A DNA stretch of 64,000 nt from Spirulina major PCC 6313 (GTDB lineage Bacteria; Cyanobacteriota; Cyanobacteriia; Cyanobacteriales; Spirulinaceae), in the NCBI RefSeq assembly GCF_001890765.1, contig NZ_KV878783.1:1279614-1343613 (forward strand), in the 5' to 3' direction. The notes under the pieces were generated by a model. That model was not told the DNA's origin and did not search any database. It saw only the letters and a program-made list of their open reading frames with translations. Both the position numbers and the translations under genes were made by a program. This document shows positions 35,802 through 45,053 of the stretch, piece after piece. The first letter of the stretch is position 1, and each line of letters starts with the position of its first letter.

Positions 35802-36992
35802 GTGAAAGCGATCGCAATCCTCGGCTCCACAGGTTCCATTGGGACGCAAACCCTCGATATCGTTGAACATCACCCCGATCAATTCCGCGTGGTGGGGTTA
35901 GCAGCGGGCAACAATGTTGACCTCCTCGCCGCCCAAGTGCGCCAATTTAAACCGGACATTGTCGCCATTCAAAACGAGCGTAAATTACCCGACCTGAAAG
36001 CTGCGATCGCCGACCTCGACCCCCAACCGATTATCCTCGCAGGTCAAGCCGGAGTCGTGGAAGTCGCCCGCTACGGAGATTCTACCAGCGTCGTCACCGG
36101 CATTGTGGGCTGTGCCGGCCTCCTCCCCACCCTAGCCGCGATCGAAGCCGGCAAAGACATCGCCCTCGCCAACAAAGAAACCCTGATTGCCGGTGCGCCC
36201 GTCGTCCTCCCCCTCGTGGAAAAACACGGCACGAAACTTCTCCCTGCCGACTCCGAACATTCCGCCATCTTCCAATGTCTCCAAGGCGTGCCAGCGGGAG
36301 GATTACGGCGGATTATCCTCACCGCCTCCGGGGGCGCATTCCGTGATCTGCCCGTGGAAAAGCTCGCCCAAGTTACCGTTGCCGATGCCCTCAAGCACCC
36401 CAACTGGTCGATGGGGCAAAAAATCACCATTGATTCCGCCACCCTGATGAATAAAGGCTTAGAGGTGATCGAAGCCCATTATCTTTTCGGGATGGACTAC
36501 GACCATATTGATATTGTCATCCATCCCCAAAGCATTATTCATTCTCTGATCGAGGTGCAAGATACCTCGGTTTTGGCGCAATTGGGCTGGGCGGATATGC
36601 GCTTACCATTGCTCTATGCCCTCTCCTATCCCGATCGCCTCCCCACCCAATGGGAACCGCTGGATCTTGTCAAAGCGGGGGATCTCACGTTCCGGGAGCC
36701 GGATCACGCTAAATATCCCTGTATGCAACTGGCCTATGCCGCCGGGCGAGCCGGGGGCGCGATGCCAGCGGTGTTAAATGCCGCTAATGAACAGGTGGTG
36801 GCGCTGTTCCTGGAAGAAAAGGTGAAATTTGTGGCGATTCCTCAATTGATTGAACAGGTGTGCGATCGCTTCACCGCCCAAAACATGAGCCAACCCACCC
36901 TAGAGGATATTCTGGAAGCCGATCGCTGGGCCCGCCAAGCCGCCATTGAAGCCCTCGACGCTTTAGAAAAAACTACCGTTGCCCTGCGTTAA
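35802..36992 (+). CDS. dxr: 1-deoxy-D-xylulose 5-phosphate reductoisomerase
   Basis: A 396-residue DXR that makes 2-C-methyl-D-erythritol 4-phosphate with NADPH, the committed step of the MEP isoprenoid pathway. The GTG at 35802 gives the classical N-terminus [19 protein letters not shown] with the NADPH loop. Metal and substrate motifs are [15 protein letters not shown] and [20 protein letters not shown]. The annotated frame can be extended to 35658, but the extra residues are unlike any DXR. Length matches other cyanobacterial enzymes. Confidence 0.96.
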   Translation: MKAIAILGSTGSIGTQTLDIVEHHPDQFRVVGLAAGNNVDLLAAQVRQFKPDIVAIQNERKLPDLKAAIADLDPQPIILAGQAGVVEVARYGDSTSVVTGIVGCAGLLPTLAAIEAGKDIALANKETLIAGAPVVLPLVEKHGTKLLPADSEHSAIFQCLQGVPAGGLRRIILTASGGAFRDLPVEKLAQVTVADALKHPNWSMGQKITIDSATLMNKGLEVIEAHYLFGMDYDHIDIVIHPQSIIHSLIEVQDTSVLAQLGWADMRLPLLYALSYPDRLPTQWEPLDLVKAGDLTFREPDHAKYPCMQLAYAAGRAGGAMPAVLNAANEQVVALFLEEKVKFVAIPQLIEQVCDRFTAQNMSQPTLEDILEADRWARQAAIEALDALEKTTVALR

Positions 36993-37009
36993 GTTCGCCC
37001 CTGACTGTT

Positions 37010-37213
37010 ATGGAATTGCTTCTGCTTTTGGCTGCTCTTGCGATCGCTTGGCTGGTGTTTACGTGGTTAGTGAAAGTGCTCAAAACCAGCGTCCAAACGG
37101 CGTTCACGGTGGCCGTGATTTTGGTGGTGCTCCAAGTGACCCTTGGCATCGGCCCGCAGGATTTGTGGCATGCGATCGTGAATTTACCCCAAATCCTCTT
37201 TAGCCCTGATTGA
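37010..37213 (+). CDS. Small two-helix membrane protein
   Basis: A 67-residue protein 17 bases after dxr on the same strand. Two hydrophobic segments (about 2-22 and 33-52) with a short positive loop (KVLKTS) predict a membrane hairpin. No family is recognised, and co-transcription with dxr is likely. The stop is 16 bases from the stop of the convergent mnmE gene. Confidence 0.7.
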   Translation: MELLLLLAALAIAWLVFTWLVKVLKTSVQTAFTVAVILVVLQVTLGIGPQDLWHAIVNLPQILFSPD

Positions 37214-37229
37214 AGCAAAAACAAACTGA

Positions 37230-38600
37230 CTATTTTCCAATACAAAAACGGCTGAAAATTTGATCGAGGACGGATTCGGTGACTTCTTCGCCAGTGATTT
37301 CGCCGAGGGCTTGGATCGCGGTGCGCAGATCAATCGTCCAAAAATCGAGGGGGAGTTGGGCGGTGATGGTTTCGGCCACTTGCCCGATCGCACCTTGGGC
37401 CCGCGTTAGGGCGGCAGCTTGGCGTTGGTTGATCGCAATATCGAGATCAGCGGCGATCGCTCGTCCCTGCTCCACTTGGGCTAAAATTGCCGCCTCCAAT
37501 GCTTCAATTCCCGTCTGGGTGGTCGCTGTGGTGGGGACGATGGTTTGGATTTCGGGCGGATAGGCTACCGATTCCGGCGGGGCGAGATCGGTTTTGTTGA
37601 TCACTAAAATCAGCGGCCGGTGCTGAATGGCGGCGTAGATTTCCGTCTCGGCCACCGTCCAGCCCTGTACCGCATCCACCATCAACAGAATCAAATCCGC
37701 CTCAGTTGCAGCCCGGCGCGATCGCTCCACCCCAATCCGTTCCACCTGATCCCCCGTCTCCCGAATCCCCGCCGTATCAAGTACCTGAATCGGAATTCCC
37801 CCCACAATCAGGCTCGATTCCACCACATCCCGCGTTGTTCCGGGCAAGTCGGTGACGATGGCGCGATCGCTGCGACTCCAGGCATTTAAGAGGCTGGATT
37901 TTCCTACATTGGGCTGCCCGACGATCGCCACCTTCAAGCCACTGCGCAGCAACTCCCCCCGATCCGCCGTTGCTAAAATCTGCCCCACCTGAGCCGATAC
38001 CTGGGCCACGGCTTCACGAATTGCCCCTTCATCCAACGGCGGTAAGTCATCTTCAAAATCAATCCGCGCCTCCACCTCCGCCAAAATATCCAAACACTGC
38101 GATCGCAATGCCCGCAGCGGCGCAGCGAGTTTGCCGTGGAGACCCGCGATCGCTGTCTGGGCCGCTTGGGGCGATCGCGCCCCCACCAAATCCGCCACAC
38201 TTTCGGCCTGGGTCAAGTCAATCCGCCCATTCAGGAACGCCCGCAGGGAAAATTCCCCCGGTTGCGCCAATCGCGCCCCCGCCGCCAAGCAGAGATTCAA
38301 CACCTGCTGCACCGGCATCATCCCGCCGTGACAGTGGAACTCCACCACATCTTCCCGCGTGAACGATCGCGGCGCAAGCATCAACAACAACAGGGCTTCA
38401 TCCACCACCGCCCCCGTCTGGGGGTCGCGTACCGTGCCGTAGAGAATGCGGTGACTCTCCCAGGGTTGCCGTCCCGGTGCGTGGAACAGTTGCCGCGCGA
38501 TCGCCACCGCGTCCCCGCCTGATAGCCGCACAATCCCGATACTCCCCTGGTTGGGAACAATTGCTGATGCGATCGCCGCGATCGTGTCGCCCTGTTGCAT
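37230..38600 (-). CDS. mnmE: tRNA modification GTPase MnmE
   Basis: A 456-residue MnmE, which with MnmG installs the carboxymethylaminomethyl group at U34 of certain tRNAs. The N-terminal folate-binding domain includes VEFHCHGGM and [15 protein letters not shown]. The inserted G domain carries [12 protein letters not shown] (about 222), DLPGTTRD (about 244), DTAG and NKTD (about 337). The C-terminus ends FCIGK, where the invariant Cys contributes to catalysis. All key residues are present. Confidence 0.97.
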   Translation of the reverse strand: MQQGDTIAAIASAIVPNQGSIGIVRLSGGDAVAIARQLFHAPGRQPWESHRILYGTVRDPQTGAVVDEALLLLMLAPRSFTREDVVEFHCHGGMMPVQQVLNLCLAAGARLAQPGEFSLRAFLNGRIDLTQAESVADLVGARSPQAAQTAIAGLHGKLAAPLRALRSQCLDILAEVEARIDFEDDLPPLDEGAIREAVAQVSAQVGQILATADRGELLRSGLKVAIVGQPNVGKSSLLNAWSRSDRAIVTDLPGTTRDVVESSLIVGGIPIQVLDTAGIRETGDQVERIGVERSRRAATEADLILLMVDAVQGWTVAETEIYAAIQHRPLILVINKTDLAPPESVAYPPEIQTIVPTTATTQTGIEALEAAILAQVEQGRAIAADLDIAINQRQAAALTRAQGAIGQVAETITAQLPLDFWTIDLRTAIQALGEITGEEVTESVLDQIFSRFCIGK

Positions 38601-38691
38601 GGGTGCAGATGCTCCAAACGTGTTAATCCTGTGACCTTCTATCTTGGCCTGAGGGTCGCCCCCTTGTCACGGACGGAAAGAGTGCGATCGC

Positions 38692-38697
38692 TATAAT
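38692..38697 (+). promoter_or_regulatory. Candidate -10 box for the Uma2 gene
   Basis: TATAAT 33 bases before the ATG, overlapping the end of a HIP1 site. A TTGTCA at 38664 is 22 bases upstream, too far for a standard -35. Confidence 0.35.
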
Positions 38698-38730
38698 AGA
38701 CACCATAAACCCCGCTACTCTTCCCACGCC

Positions 38731-39459
38731 ATGATCGCGACCCCCCAAGCCCTCACCATCACCTGGGAACCTTTACCGGAGGATTACTGTTTACCCGATG
38801 ACCCCGTGGACAACCTCACGCAGTCTCTTCTCGCGGAAGCCCTCACCAACGCCTTCCGTCACCATCTTGATTCCACTGAGCCACACCTCATCGCTACTAA
38901 CTACGGCATTTGTGCCACCCTCAACGACAAAATCGTCGTCAAGGCTCCGGATTGGGTTTATGTGCCTCACGTTGCAGCCCCCCCAGAGACAATCGAGCGG
39001 AGTTATACCCCTCAAGTCCACGGCGGGACTCCCTTAGTCGTCATGGAGTTTATCTCAGCAACAGAAGGCGGTGAATATTCGATTAAACCCACCTATCCGC
39101 CGGGCAAATGGTATTTCTATGAGCGGGTGTTACAGGTTCCGGTGTATGTGATTTTCAATCCCGTTCAATCTCTGCTCGAACTGTACCGCCTGGATGAAAA
39201 TGGACGCTATCAACTGCAAACTCCAGATGCAGCGGAGCGGCATTGGTTGCCGGAGTTAGGTTTGGCGTTGGGGTCGTGGCAGGGAGAAGGGTTTGGGCGA
39301 TCGGGGGATTGGTTGCGCTGGTGGGATGAGTCGGGGAATTTGCTGCTGTGGGATAGTGAACGGGCGGAGCAGGAGCGAGAACGAGCGGAGCAGGAACGAG
39401 CGCGAGCGGAGCGACTCTTGGCACAATTGCGGGCGGCGGGGTTAGATCCAGAGGCATAG
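38731..39459 (+). CDS. Uma2-family (DUF820) PD-(D/E)XK-like protein
   Basis: A 242-residue member of the Uma2 family, which is greatly expanded in cyanobacteria. The nuclease-like core shows IVVKAPDWVYVP (Asp at about 74), then LVVMEFISATEG (Glu at about 106), and WYFYERVLQVPVYVIFNP. The C-terminus is a charged coiled coil with repeated ERAEQERAR. The family is predicted to be restriction-like and often mobile, but its biological role is unproven. It is followed by an 800-bp gene-free gap. Confidence 0.88.
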   Translation: MIATPQALTITWEPLPEDYCLPDDPVDNLTQSLLAEALTNAFRHHLDSTEPHLIATNYGICATLNDKIVVKAPDWVYVPHVAAPPETIERSYTPQVHGGTPLVVMEFISATEGGEYSIKPTYPPGKWYFYERVLQVPVYVIFNPVQSLLELYRLDENGRYQLQTPDAAERHWLPELGLALGSWQGEGFGRSGDWLRWWDESGNLLLWDSERAEQERERAEQERARAERLLAQLRAAGLDPEA

Positions 39460-40012
39460 CCTTCGAGTTTGAGAGAATTTGAGCCTGATCCGCCATTCGG
39501 CTGAATCTTGCTGGTCTCCAGGAATTTACGGAGGTGAAGGGTGAAACCCCCCACCTATACTGAAGGCTAACCATGATTAAACCCACCAATTAAGCCTCAA
39601 CTGTCAGAGCAATCGATGGTTAGAGCGTGTTAGGGCGTGTCGTTAGGTTGCTCAACGTTTCGCGGACGGGATGCGATCGCATCATGGGCTTAATTGGCGT
39701 GTTTTCCCTGCTCGATGTCTTCTGTTCCAGCAGGAAAAAGAGTGAGCAACGTTTGTTAGCTCACCCTTGGGTAGATGTTTTGATGTATTTGTGAGACCTA
39801 GAAATTTTAGAACTAATTTGGGGGGACAGAAAAGAGCTAAAGCTGTGGTTAAACCACAATGATGACGAAAGCGACTCGTTTCTGCATTTGTCCATGGCAA
39901 AGCAGCCCCCAGACTGGCCCTGTAATTAAACCCTAGCCAAGCTATGGTTTGCCCGACACGGTGGCAAGACGAGCACCCGTAGACTATACTGTCATTAGCT
40001 GTGATTAAACCC

Positions 40013-40043
40013 AAAGCCCAACGTTTCGTTGGAGCTTTTTTTT
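40013..40043 (+). terminator. Intrinsic terminator upstream of recG
   Basis: AAAGC-CCAACG, loop TTT, CGTTGG-A-GCTTT gives an 11-bp stem with one bulge, followed by a run of T residues. No protein gene precedes it within 500 bases, so it should end an RNA transcript. Confidence 0.75.
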
Positions 40044-40209
40044 ATGAGCCATCCGGTCAGATGTGCGGGTGTTCCTTTTTACTAAACCGTAGTTTTGCGG
40101 ATGCCGCCAAGGGGCAACGGGTTTACTTCCCGAAACTTTTATAAAAGGCTAAGACTATATGAAGCTTTGGTAAAGACACGAAGGGGATGCCACGTCAGAA
40201 ACGGTACTT

Positions 40210-40237
40210 TTGTTCTTGATCCTGGACTCGCTACAAT
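40210..40237 (+). promoter_or_regulatory. Candidate recG promoter
   Basis: TTGTTC (40210-40215) and TACAAT (40232-40237) are separated by 16 bases and lie 26 bases before the recG ATG, implying a very short leader. Confidence 0.45.
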
Positions 40238-40263
40238 GAATTCGCTCCATCCCTCTCGCTGCC

Positions 40264-42711
40264 ATGACCCACGCGCCGCCGGACTGGTTACGACTCAAAA
40301 AAGCCCTTGCCGTTGAAGCCGATCGCGGCTTTGCCGATATGCAGGGTAACCAGTATCGGTTTAGCGAGTTTATGACCCTCAGTTTTGGGCAAACTCTGCA
40401 CCAAGGTACACCGGATCAGCGGCGACAATGGGCGAAACTGGCCGCGGATTTTGCCCGCTATCCGGAGGCAACCCTGAGCCAACGCCGGGCAGCGATCGCC
40501 GCCGCCCGCCATCTGATCCAAGCCCTCCTCGCTCCCCCCTCAACGCCCCAACCATCCCGCCTTCAGCGCACCCCCATCGCCCAAGCCTCCCCCAGTGCGG
40601 GGCCAATCTCTCTGGATCTGCCCTTGGTGGAGCTTCCGAGTCTGAAGGGGCGGCGAGGGGTGAAAGCCTTGGTGCGCTTAGATCTTTGCAGGGTGCGGGA
40701 TGCGCTGTTTTACTATCCCCGCGACCATATCGACTATGCTCGCCAAGCCAATATTGCGGAGCTTGAACCGGGGGAAACGGTGACATTGATTGGGACGGTG
40801 AAGAGTTGCCGCTGTTTCACCAGTCCGCGCAATCAACAGTTAACAATCTGGGAATTACGATTGCGCGATCGCACCGGTCAAATTAAACTCAGTCGCTTCT
40901 ATCACGGCTCTCGGTTTAGCAATCGCGGTTGGCAAAAATCCCAAGAGGCTTACTATCCCGTCGGTGTCACCGCTGCCGCCTCTGGACTGGTGAAGGCGAA
41001 TAAATACGGCTTAACCCTCGATAACCCCGAAGTAGAAGTGCTCGATGGCCCCGATGGTGAATTGGAGTCGTTGAAAATTGGGCGGATTGTGCCGGTGTAT
41101 CCCCTCACGGAAGGGGTGACGGCGGACAATGTGCGGCGGGCGATCGTGGCGGCACTGCCAGCAGTGGAACATTTAACCGACCCTCTTCCGATCGCGATTC
41201 GGGAGCAATATGGATTTGTCGATCTGCCCACCGCCCTGCGCCATCTCCATTTCCCTCCCGACCATGACCACCTCGCCCAAGCCCGCCGTCGCCTCATTTT
41301 TGATGAATTTTTCTACCTCCAATTGGGCTTTTTGCGCCGCCGTCAAGAGCGACAACAACAGCAGACCAGCGTTGTGTTAGCGACCACGGGGGAATTGAGC
41401 GATCGCTTCCGGACCCTCCTCCCCTTCCAACTCACCACCGCCCAACAACGAGTGATCAGCGACATCCTCCAAGACCTCGCCTCCGAAACCCCCATGAATC
41501 GCCTCGTCCAAGGCGATGTCGGGTCAGGAAAAACCGTCGTCGCCGTCGTCGCCATCCTCGCCGCCATCCAAGCCGGGTATCAAGCCGCCCTCATGGCCCC
41601 CACCGAAGTCCTCGCCGAACAGCATTACCGCAAACTCGTCGAATGGTTCAACCTCCTCCATCTCCCCGTTGAACTCCTCACCGGCTCCACCGGAGTCAAA
41701 AAACGCCGCGACATCCACAGCCAACTCTACACCGGCGAACTCCCGTTATTAGTCGGAACCCACGCCCTGATCGAAGACCCAGTACAGTTTCGCCAATTGG
41801 GCCTCGTGGTCATCGATGAGCAACACCGTTTTGGGGTCAAGCAACGGGCGCGACTCCTCGCCAAAGGTCAGTCCCCCCACGTCCTCACCATGACCGCCAC
41901 CCCCATCCCCCGCACCCTCTCCCTCAGCCTCCACGGCGACCTCGATGTCTCCCAAATCGACGAACTCCCCCCCGGTCGCCAAGCCATCCAAACCACCGTT
42001 TTATCCGCCAAACAACGCCCCCAAGCCTACGACCTCATCCGCCGCGAACTCGCCCAAGGTCGCCAAGCCTACATCATTTTTCCCCTGATTGAAGAGTCGG
42101 AAAAACTCGACGTTAAAGCCGCCACCAAAGAACACGATCGCTTACAATCCACCATCTTTCCAGAAGTCCAAGTGGGACTCCTCCACGGTCGCATGAAAGG
42201 GGCAGAAAAAGAAGCAGCCCTGCGCCAATTTCGGGACAATGAAACGCCGATTATTGTGTCAACAACGGTGATTGAAGTAGGGGTCGATGTGCCCAATGCA
42301 ACGGTAATGTTAATCGAAAATGCGGAGCGGTTCGGCCTATCCCAATTGCACCAATTACGGGGGCGCGTGGGGCGCGGATCGCATCAGTCCTATTGTTTTT
42401 TAATGAGTAGCAGTAAAAACCCAGATTCACGCCAACGGTTGAATGTGCTGGAACAGTCCCAAGATGGTTTTTTTATTGCAGAAATGGATCTGCGTTTACG
42501 GGGGCCGGGGGAAGTTTTGGGAACGCGGCAAACGGGTTTAGCAGATTTTGCTCTGGCCAGTTTAGTGGATGATCAAGATGTGTTGTTGTTGGCGCGGGAT
42601 GGGGCAGAAAAACTCATTTTGGCTGATCCAGAATTGCGCGATCATCCCTCCTTAAAAGCAGAATTAGAAGAGCGCGATCGCAAACTGATGGGCGGCACCA
42701 TGCTCAATTAA
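40264..42711 (+). CDS. recG: ATP-dependent DNA helicase RecG
   Basis: An 815-residue RecG, which regresses stalled replication forks and processes recombination branches. Residues 1-110 are an extra N-terminal region seen in cyanobacterial RecG. The wedge OB-fold follows (about 170-270, ETVTLIGTVKSCRCFTS). Then come helicase motif I GDVGSGKTVV (about 418), motif II DEQHRFGVKQ (about 518), motif III TMTATPIPRT and motif VI QLRGRVGRG. It is longer than the E. coli protein only because of the N-terminal extension. Confidence 0.96.
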   Translation: MTHAPPDWLRLKKALAVEADRGFADMQGNQYRFSEFMTLSFGQTLHQGTPDQRRQWAKLAADFARYPEATLSQRRAAIAAARHLIQALLAPPSTPQPSRLQRTPIAQASPSAGPISLDLPLVELPSLKGRRGVKALVRLDLCRVRDALFYYPRDHIDYARQANIAELEPGETVTLIGTVKSCRCFTSPRNQQLTIWELRLRDRTGQIKLSRFYHGSRFSNRGWQKSQEAYYPVGVTAAASGLVKANKYGLTLDNPEVEVLDGPDGELESLKIGRIVPVYPLTEGVTADNVRRAIVAALPAVEHLTDPLPIAIREQYGFVDLPTALRHLHFPPDHDHLAQARRRLIFDEFFYLQLGFLRRRQERQQQQTSVVLATTGELSDRFRTLLPFQLTTAQQRVISDILQDLASETPMNRLVQGDVGSGKTVVAVVAILAAIQAGYQAALMAPTEVLAEQHYRKLVEWFNLLHLPVELLTGSTGVKKRRDIHSQLYTGELPLLVGTHALIEDPVQFRQLGLVVIDEQHRFGVKQRARLLAKGQSPHVLTMTATPIPRTLSLSLHGDLDVSQIDELPPGRQAIQTTVLSAKQRPQAYDLIRRELAQGRQAYIIFPLIEESEKLDVKAATKEHDRLQSTIFPEVQVGLLHGRMKGAEKEAALRQFRDNETPIIVSTTVIEVGVDVPNATVMLIENAERFGLSQLHQLRGRVGRGSHQSYCFLMSSSKNPDSRQRLNVLEQSQDGFFIAEMDLRLRGPGEVLGTRQTGLADFALASLVDDQDVLLLARDGAEKLILADPELRDHPSLKAELEERDRKLMGGTMLN

Positions 42712-42770
42712 GGAATGCGGTAGAGGGGATGCGATCGCGCTATTATTCGGCCCTGCACTTCCCAAAAATC

Positions 42771-42835
42771 AAACCGTTGCCGGGTGGGTGGGGCGGCGGT
42801 GTGTTGGGGTTGATGGGGTTGGGGGCGCGATCGCG
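42771..42835 (+). repeat. GC-rich cassette-border repeat, copy 1
   Basis: Shares the core GCCGGGTGGGTGGGG and the tail GGGGTTGGGGGCGCGATCGCG-like end with four other copies. Its left stem is poorer (ACCGTTGC), so it is the most diverged. Confidence 0.8.
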
Positions 42836-42837
42836 AT

Positions 42838-43167
42838 TTAATTGTCTTCATCATAATCTGTCCCTAAAATGCTCATCATATCTCGCGATCCGTGGAGGAC
42901 TCGAATAATCTCAACACCTGCGATCGTGACCTGATAAAAAATCAAATATTTTCTGAATCCTCTCACTGCGATTTGGCGAATATTTTGCAAGCGAACGTGG
43001 GAAAACTGACAGGATTTTCCGAGATTTGGCATTTATCCTAATTGTTTAAATGTCGCTTCTGCTGCATACAGAAATTGCTCTCCATTGTCTATATCATGGG
43101 CTGCAATATAGGTTGCAATTTCAATCAAATCGTGCATAACCTGGGGGCACTTCTGCACTTCACCCAT
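42838..43167 (-). pseudogene. parE: ParE/RelE-type toxin with an in-frame stop
   Basis: Read from ATG 43167 the sequence is a ParE toxin: KCPQVMHDLIEIATYIAAHD, AAEATFKQLG, then TAA, then in the same frame MPNLGKSCQFSHVRLQNI, GFRKYLIFY and VLHGSRD. The two halves are contiguous and in one frame, so a single nonsense change (probably a Gln, Glu or Lys codon to TAA) at 43033-43035 splits an otherwise normal 109-residue toxin. Intact ParE toxins poison gyrase or cleave mRNA at ribosomes. The ATG overlaps the end of the antitoxin gene. Unless read through, the toxin is dead. Confidence 0.85.
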
Positions 43168-43420
43168 GCTCTTTACCCTTGAGGCGTTCTTGCACGGCTT
43201 GGCGAATGTCTGCCCAATCACGATCATTCATCGTCATCGCGGGGCCTGAGTTTAATCCTGCAAGTAAACGAGTTTCAAGTTGTTCTTGGGCTTTCCGTTT
43301 TTGATCTTGACGAATCAGATCGCGCATGTACTCACTAATGCTGCCATACCCGCCGATTTTCACTTGTTCTTCGATGTAGTCCCGCATCGTATCGGGCAAG
43401 GATACATTCATGGTTTTCAT
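43160..43420 (-). CDS. parD: ParD-type antitoxin
   Basis: An 86-residue protein from ATG 43420; upstream codons belong to the repeat and are not coding. The ribbon-helix-helix opening MNVSLPDTMRDYIEEQV and GGYGSISEYMRDLIRQD is classical ParD. The acidic, helical C-terminal part (about 45-86) would bind the toxin. Its stop overlaps the ATG of the broken ParE gene by eight bases. ParD usually also represses its operon as a dimer of dimers. Confidence 0.9.
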   Translation of the reverse strand: MKTMNVSLPDTMRDYIEEQVKIGGYGSISEYMRDLIRQDQKRKAQEQLETRLLAGLNSGPAMTMNDRDWADIRQAVQERLKGKEHG

Positions 43421-43502
43421 GGCACGGTGTTTAATTAGGGTTGCACTCATTATGGCAATATTTGTCATTTCTTGCCATGATTGCAGCGACAACACGCCTA
43501 AG

Positions 43503-43578
43503 CCCCACGGAAAAACGTACCGCTGCCGGGTGGGTGGGGCGGCGGTGCGTTGGGGTTGATGGGGTTGGGGCGCGATCG
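43503..43578 (+). repeat. GC-rich cassette-border repeat, copy 2
   Basis: Same orientation as the other copies. The stem pairs ACGTACCGC with GCGGTGCGT (one mismatch) around TGCCGGGTGGGTGGGGCG. Ends with GGGGCGCGATCG. Confidence 0.9.
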
Positions 43579-43636
43579 GTGTTGTAGATAGTTTGAGGTA
43601 GAATTTTACAGTAATCATATTTTTTGCTTACGAAAC

Positions 43637-43885
43637 ATGCCAGAAATTACACGATTTTATGGAATCGTTATCAAAATGTTTTTTGGAGATCATTCTCCAC
43701 CTCACTTTCATTCAATTTATGGTGAATATAATGCGCTGATTGGCATTGAATCTTTGCAAATCATTGAAGGAGATTTACCCAACCGTGCCGAAAAGATGGT
43801 ACTGGAGTGGGCAACTTTATACCAAAAAGATTTAATCAATATTTGGAATAGTCAAGAATTTATCAAACTTCCACCCTTAAAATAA
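43637..43885 (+). CDS. DUF4160 protein
   Basis: An 82-residue protein matching DUF4160: MPEITRFYGIVIKMFFGDH, then SPPHFHSIYGEYNALIGI and LVLEWATLYQKDLINIW-like ending. The HSPPHFHS motif is the family hallmark. It is nearly always found with DUF2442, as here, and the pair is often listed among toxin-antitoxin candidates without firm biochemical proof. AT-rich compared with the bordering repeats, suggesting acquisition as a cassette. Confidence 0.88.
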   Translation: MPEITRFYGIVIKMFFGDHSPPHFHSIYGEYNALIGIESLQIIEGDLPNRAEKMVLEWATLYQKDLINIWNSQEFIKLPPLK

Positions 43886-43899
43886 TCAGATTAGAAGCT

Positions 43900-44190
43900 A
43901 TGAAGCCACCTCATATCATTTCTGCTCAAGCCATTGATGACTGTACATTGCTAATTAAGTTCTCTAATCAAGAGATCCGAAAGTACAATATTTTGAAGTT
44001 ATTAGAGAATCCCTTATTTTCTTTGCTCAAAAATCCTCACTTTTTTAAGAATTTTGAAATTGAAGCAGGGGGATATGCCTTGGTCTGGAATGAAAATATT
44101 GATATTAGTGAATACGAGTTGTGGAAAAATGGTATTCCTTTCACAGAGGAAGACTTGCATCACAATCTAGAACAGAGTGGCAATCTTTAG
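43900..44190 (+). CDS. DUF2442 protein
   Basis: A 96-residue DUF2442 protein 14 bases after the DUF4160 gene: LLIKFSNQEIRKYNILKLLE and ALVWNENIDISEYELWKNG are characteristic. The role is probably partner or regulator of DUF4160; which is toxin and which is antitoxin is not established. The pair occupies the whole interval between repeat copies 2 and 3. Confidence 0.88.
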   Translation: MKPPHIISAQAIDDCTLLIKFSNQEIRKYNILKLLENPLFSLLKNPHFFKNFEIEAGGYALVWNENIDISEYELWKNGIPFTEEDLHHNLEQSGNL

Positions 44191-44203
44191 CAGAATTTTG
44201 ACA

Positions 44204-44285
44204 AGCCCCACAGAAAAACGCACCGCTGCCGGGTGGGTGGGGGCGGCGGTGCGTTGGGGGTTATGGAGTGGGGGGCGCGATCGCG
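44204..44285 (+). repeat. GC-rich cassette-border repeat, copy 3
   Basis: Stem ACGCACCGC/GCGGTGCGT is perfect here. The left end AGCCCCACAG and the right end GGGGGGCGCGATCGCG can also pair. Confidence 0.9.
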
Positions 44286-44369
44286 CTGGTCTCCCTTGTT
44301 TGTTGTAGCCGTTTTCAAGGGTTTGATTTAGACTCTAGGCAATAGAAACAATTGTCACTCTACCCAGCC

Positions 44370-44621
44370 ATGAAGATTACCATTAACGACCAGCACCAAG
44401 ATTTTATCGCCGCTCAAGTCGCAAGTGGGAAATATGCGAATGCGGACGAGGTGGTTGATTTGGCGGTACATCTTCTCGCCAAGTTGCAAGGGGAGTACCA
44501 AGATTGGATCGATGAGACACGAGCTAAGGTCAATGAGGCGATCGCGGAGTTAGAGGGTGGGGAAGGCTTAGAGGGTGAAATGGTCATGAAGCATTTTCGA
44601 GAGCAATTTCGCCGAGCCTAA
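44370..44621 (+). CDS. parD: ParD-like antitoxin (CC2985 type)
   Basis: An 83-residue protein from ATG 44370; an upstream TTG at 44352 is less likely. KITINDQHQDFIAAQVASG and KYANADEVVDLAVHLLAK form the ribbon-helix-helix. The acidic tail (ELEGGEGLEGEM) is the toxin-binding part. The next gene starts 11 bases later. Unlike the ParD at 43160, this one runs on the plus strand, so the cassettes in this array are not all co-directional. Confidence 0.88.
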   Translation: MKITINDQHQDFIAAQVASGKYANADEVVDLAVHLLAKLQGEYQDWIDETRAKVNEAIAELEGGEGLEGEMVMKHFREQFRRA

Positions 44622-44632
44622 AGGATAGCGAC

Positions 44633-44938
44633 ATGGAACGTCGTTATGTTATTGCACCATCTGCGAGCCGAGATTTACAGGAGATTGCAGACTATTATCT
44701 AATGCACAATGTTGAAGCGGGTGAGCAGCTTTTTCAAGCGTTCACTGAGAAGTGTCAACAGGTTGCTCGGTTTCCTTATTCGGGTCGTCGTTATTCGCAC
44801 ATTCGCGCCGACCTACGAGGGTTGACGGTATCGAGTTACATCATGTTGTATCGAGTGACCGCAGAAGTGGTTGAGGTGGTCAGATTTGTGAATGGCAGAC
44901 GGAATATGGAAGCACTCTTTGAAAATGACAGTAATTAA
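44633..44938 (+). CDS. parE: ParE/RelE-type toxin
   Basis: A 101-residue toxin of the ParE superfamily: YVIAPSASRDLQEIADYYLM, FPYSGRRYSHIRADLRGL, SSYIMLYRV and VVRFVNGRRNMEAL. All segments of the fold are present with no interruption, in contrast to the broken ParE of the first cassette. It lies 11 bases after its antitoxin, between repeat copies 3 and 4. Confidence 0.9.
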   Translation: MERRYVIAPSASRDLQEIADYYLMHNVEAGEQLFQAFTEKCQQVARFPYSGRRYSHIRADLRGLTVSSYIMLYRVTAEVVEVVRFVNGRRNMEALFENDSN

Positions 44939-44950
44939 GTGGGCGGATCT

Positions 44951-45053
44951 CATCCGCCCCGACAGACACGCTCAAGCCCGGACGGAAAACGCACCGCTGC
45001 GGGGTGGGTGGGGGCGGCGGTGTGTTGGGGTTTATGGGGTTGGGGGCGCGATC
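44951..45053 (+). repeat. GC-rich cassette-border repeat, copy 4
   Basis: The longest copy. It includes a left part CCGCCCCGACAGACACG shared only with copy 5, then the core hairpin (ACGCACCGC/GCGGTGTGT) and the GGGGTTGGGGGCGCGATC tail. GCCCCGAC can pair with GTTGGGGGC across the whole repeat, allowing wobble. Confidence 0.9.

Larger units (their letters stand above)
39460..40263 (+). other. 804-bp gene-free stretch, candidate structured RNA
   Basis: No convincing protein frame on either strand; the longest, 110 codons on the minus strand, has no family features. Around 39820-40043 the sequence has several potential helices and ends in a good intrinsic terminator on the plus strand, as a small RNA would. 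I compared it from memory with tmRNA, RNase P RNA, SRP RNA and the cobalamin riboswitch and saw none of their conserved cores. Confidence 0.4.

Noticed and set aside
39682-40043. tmRNA, RNase P RNA, SRP RNA or cobalamin riboswitch
   Set aside because: None of the conserved cores of those RNAs, as I recall them, is present; only a terminator and weak helices.
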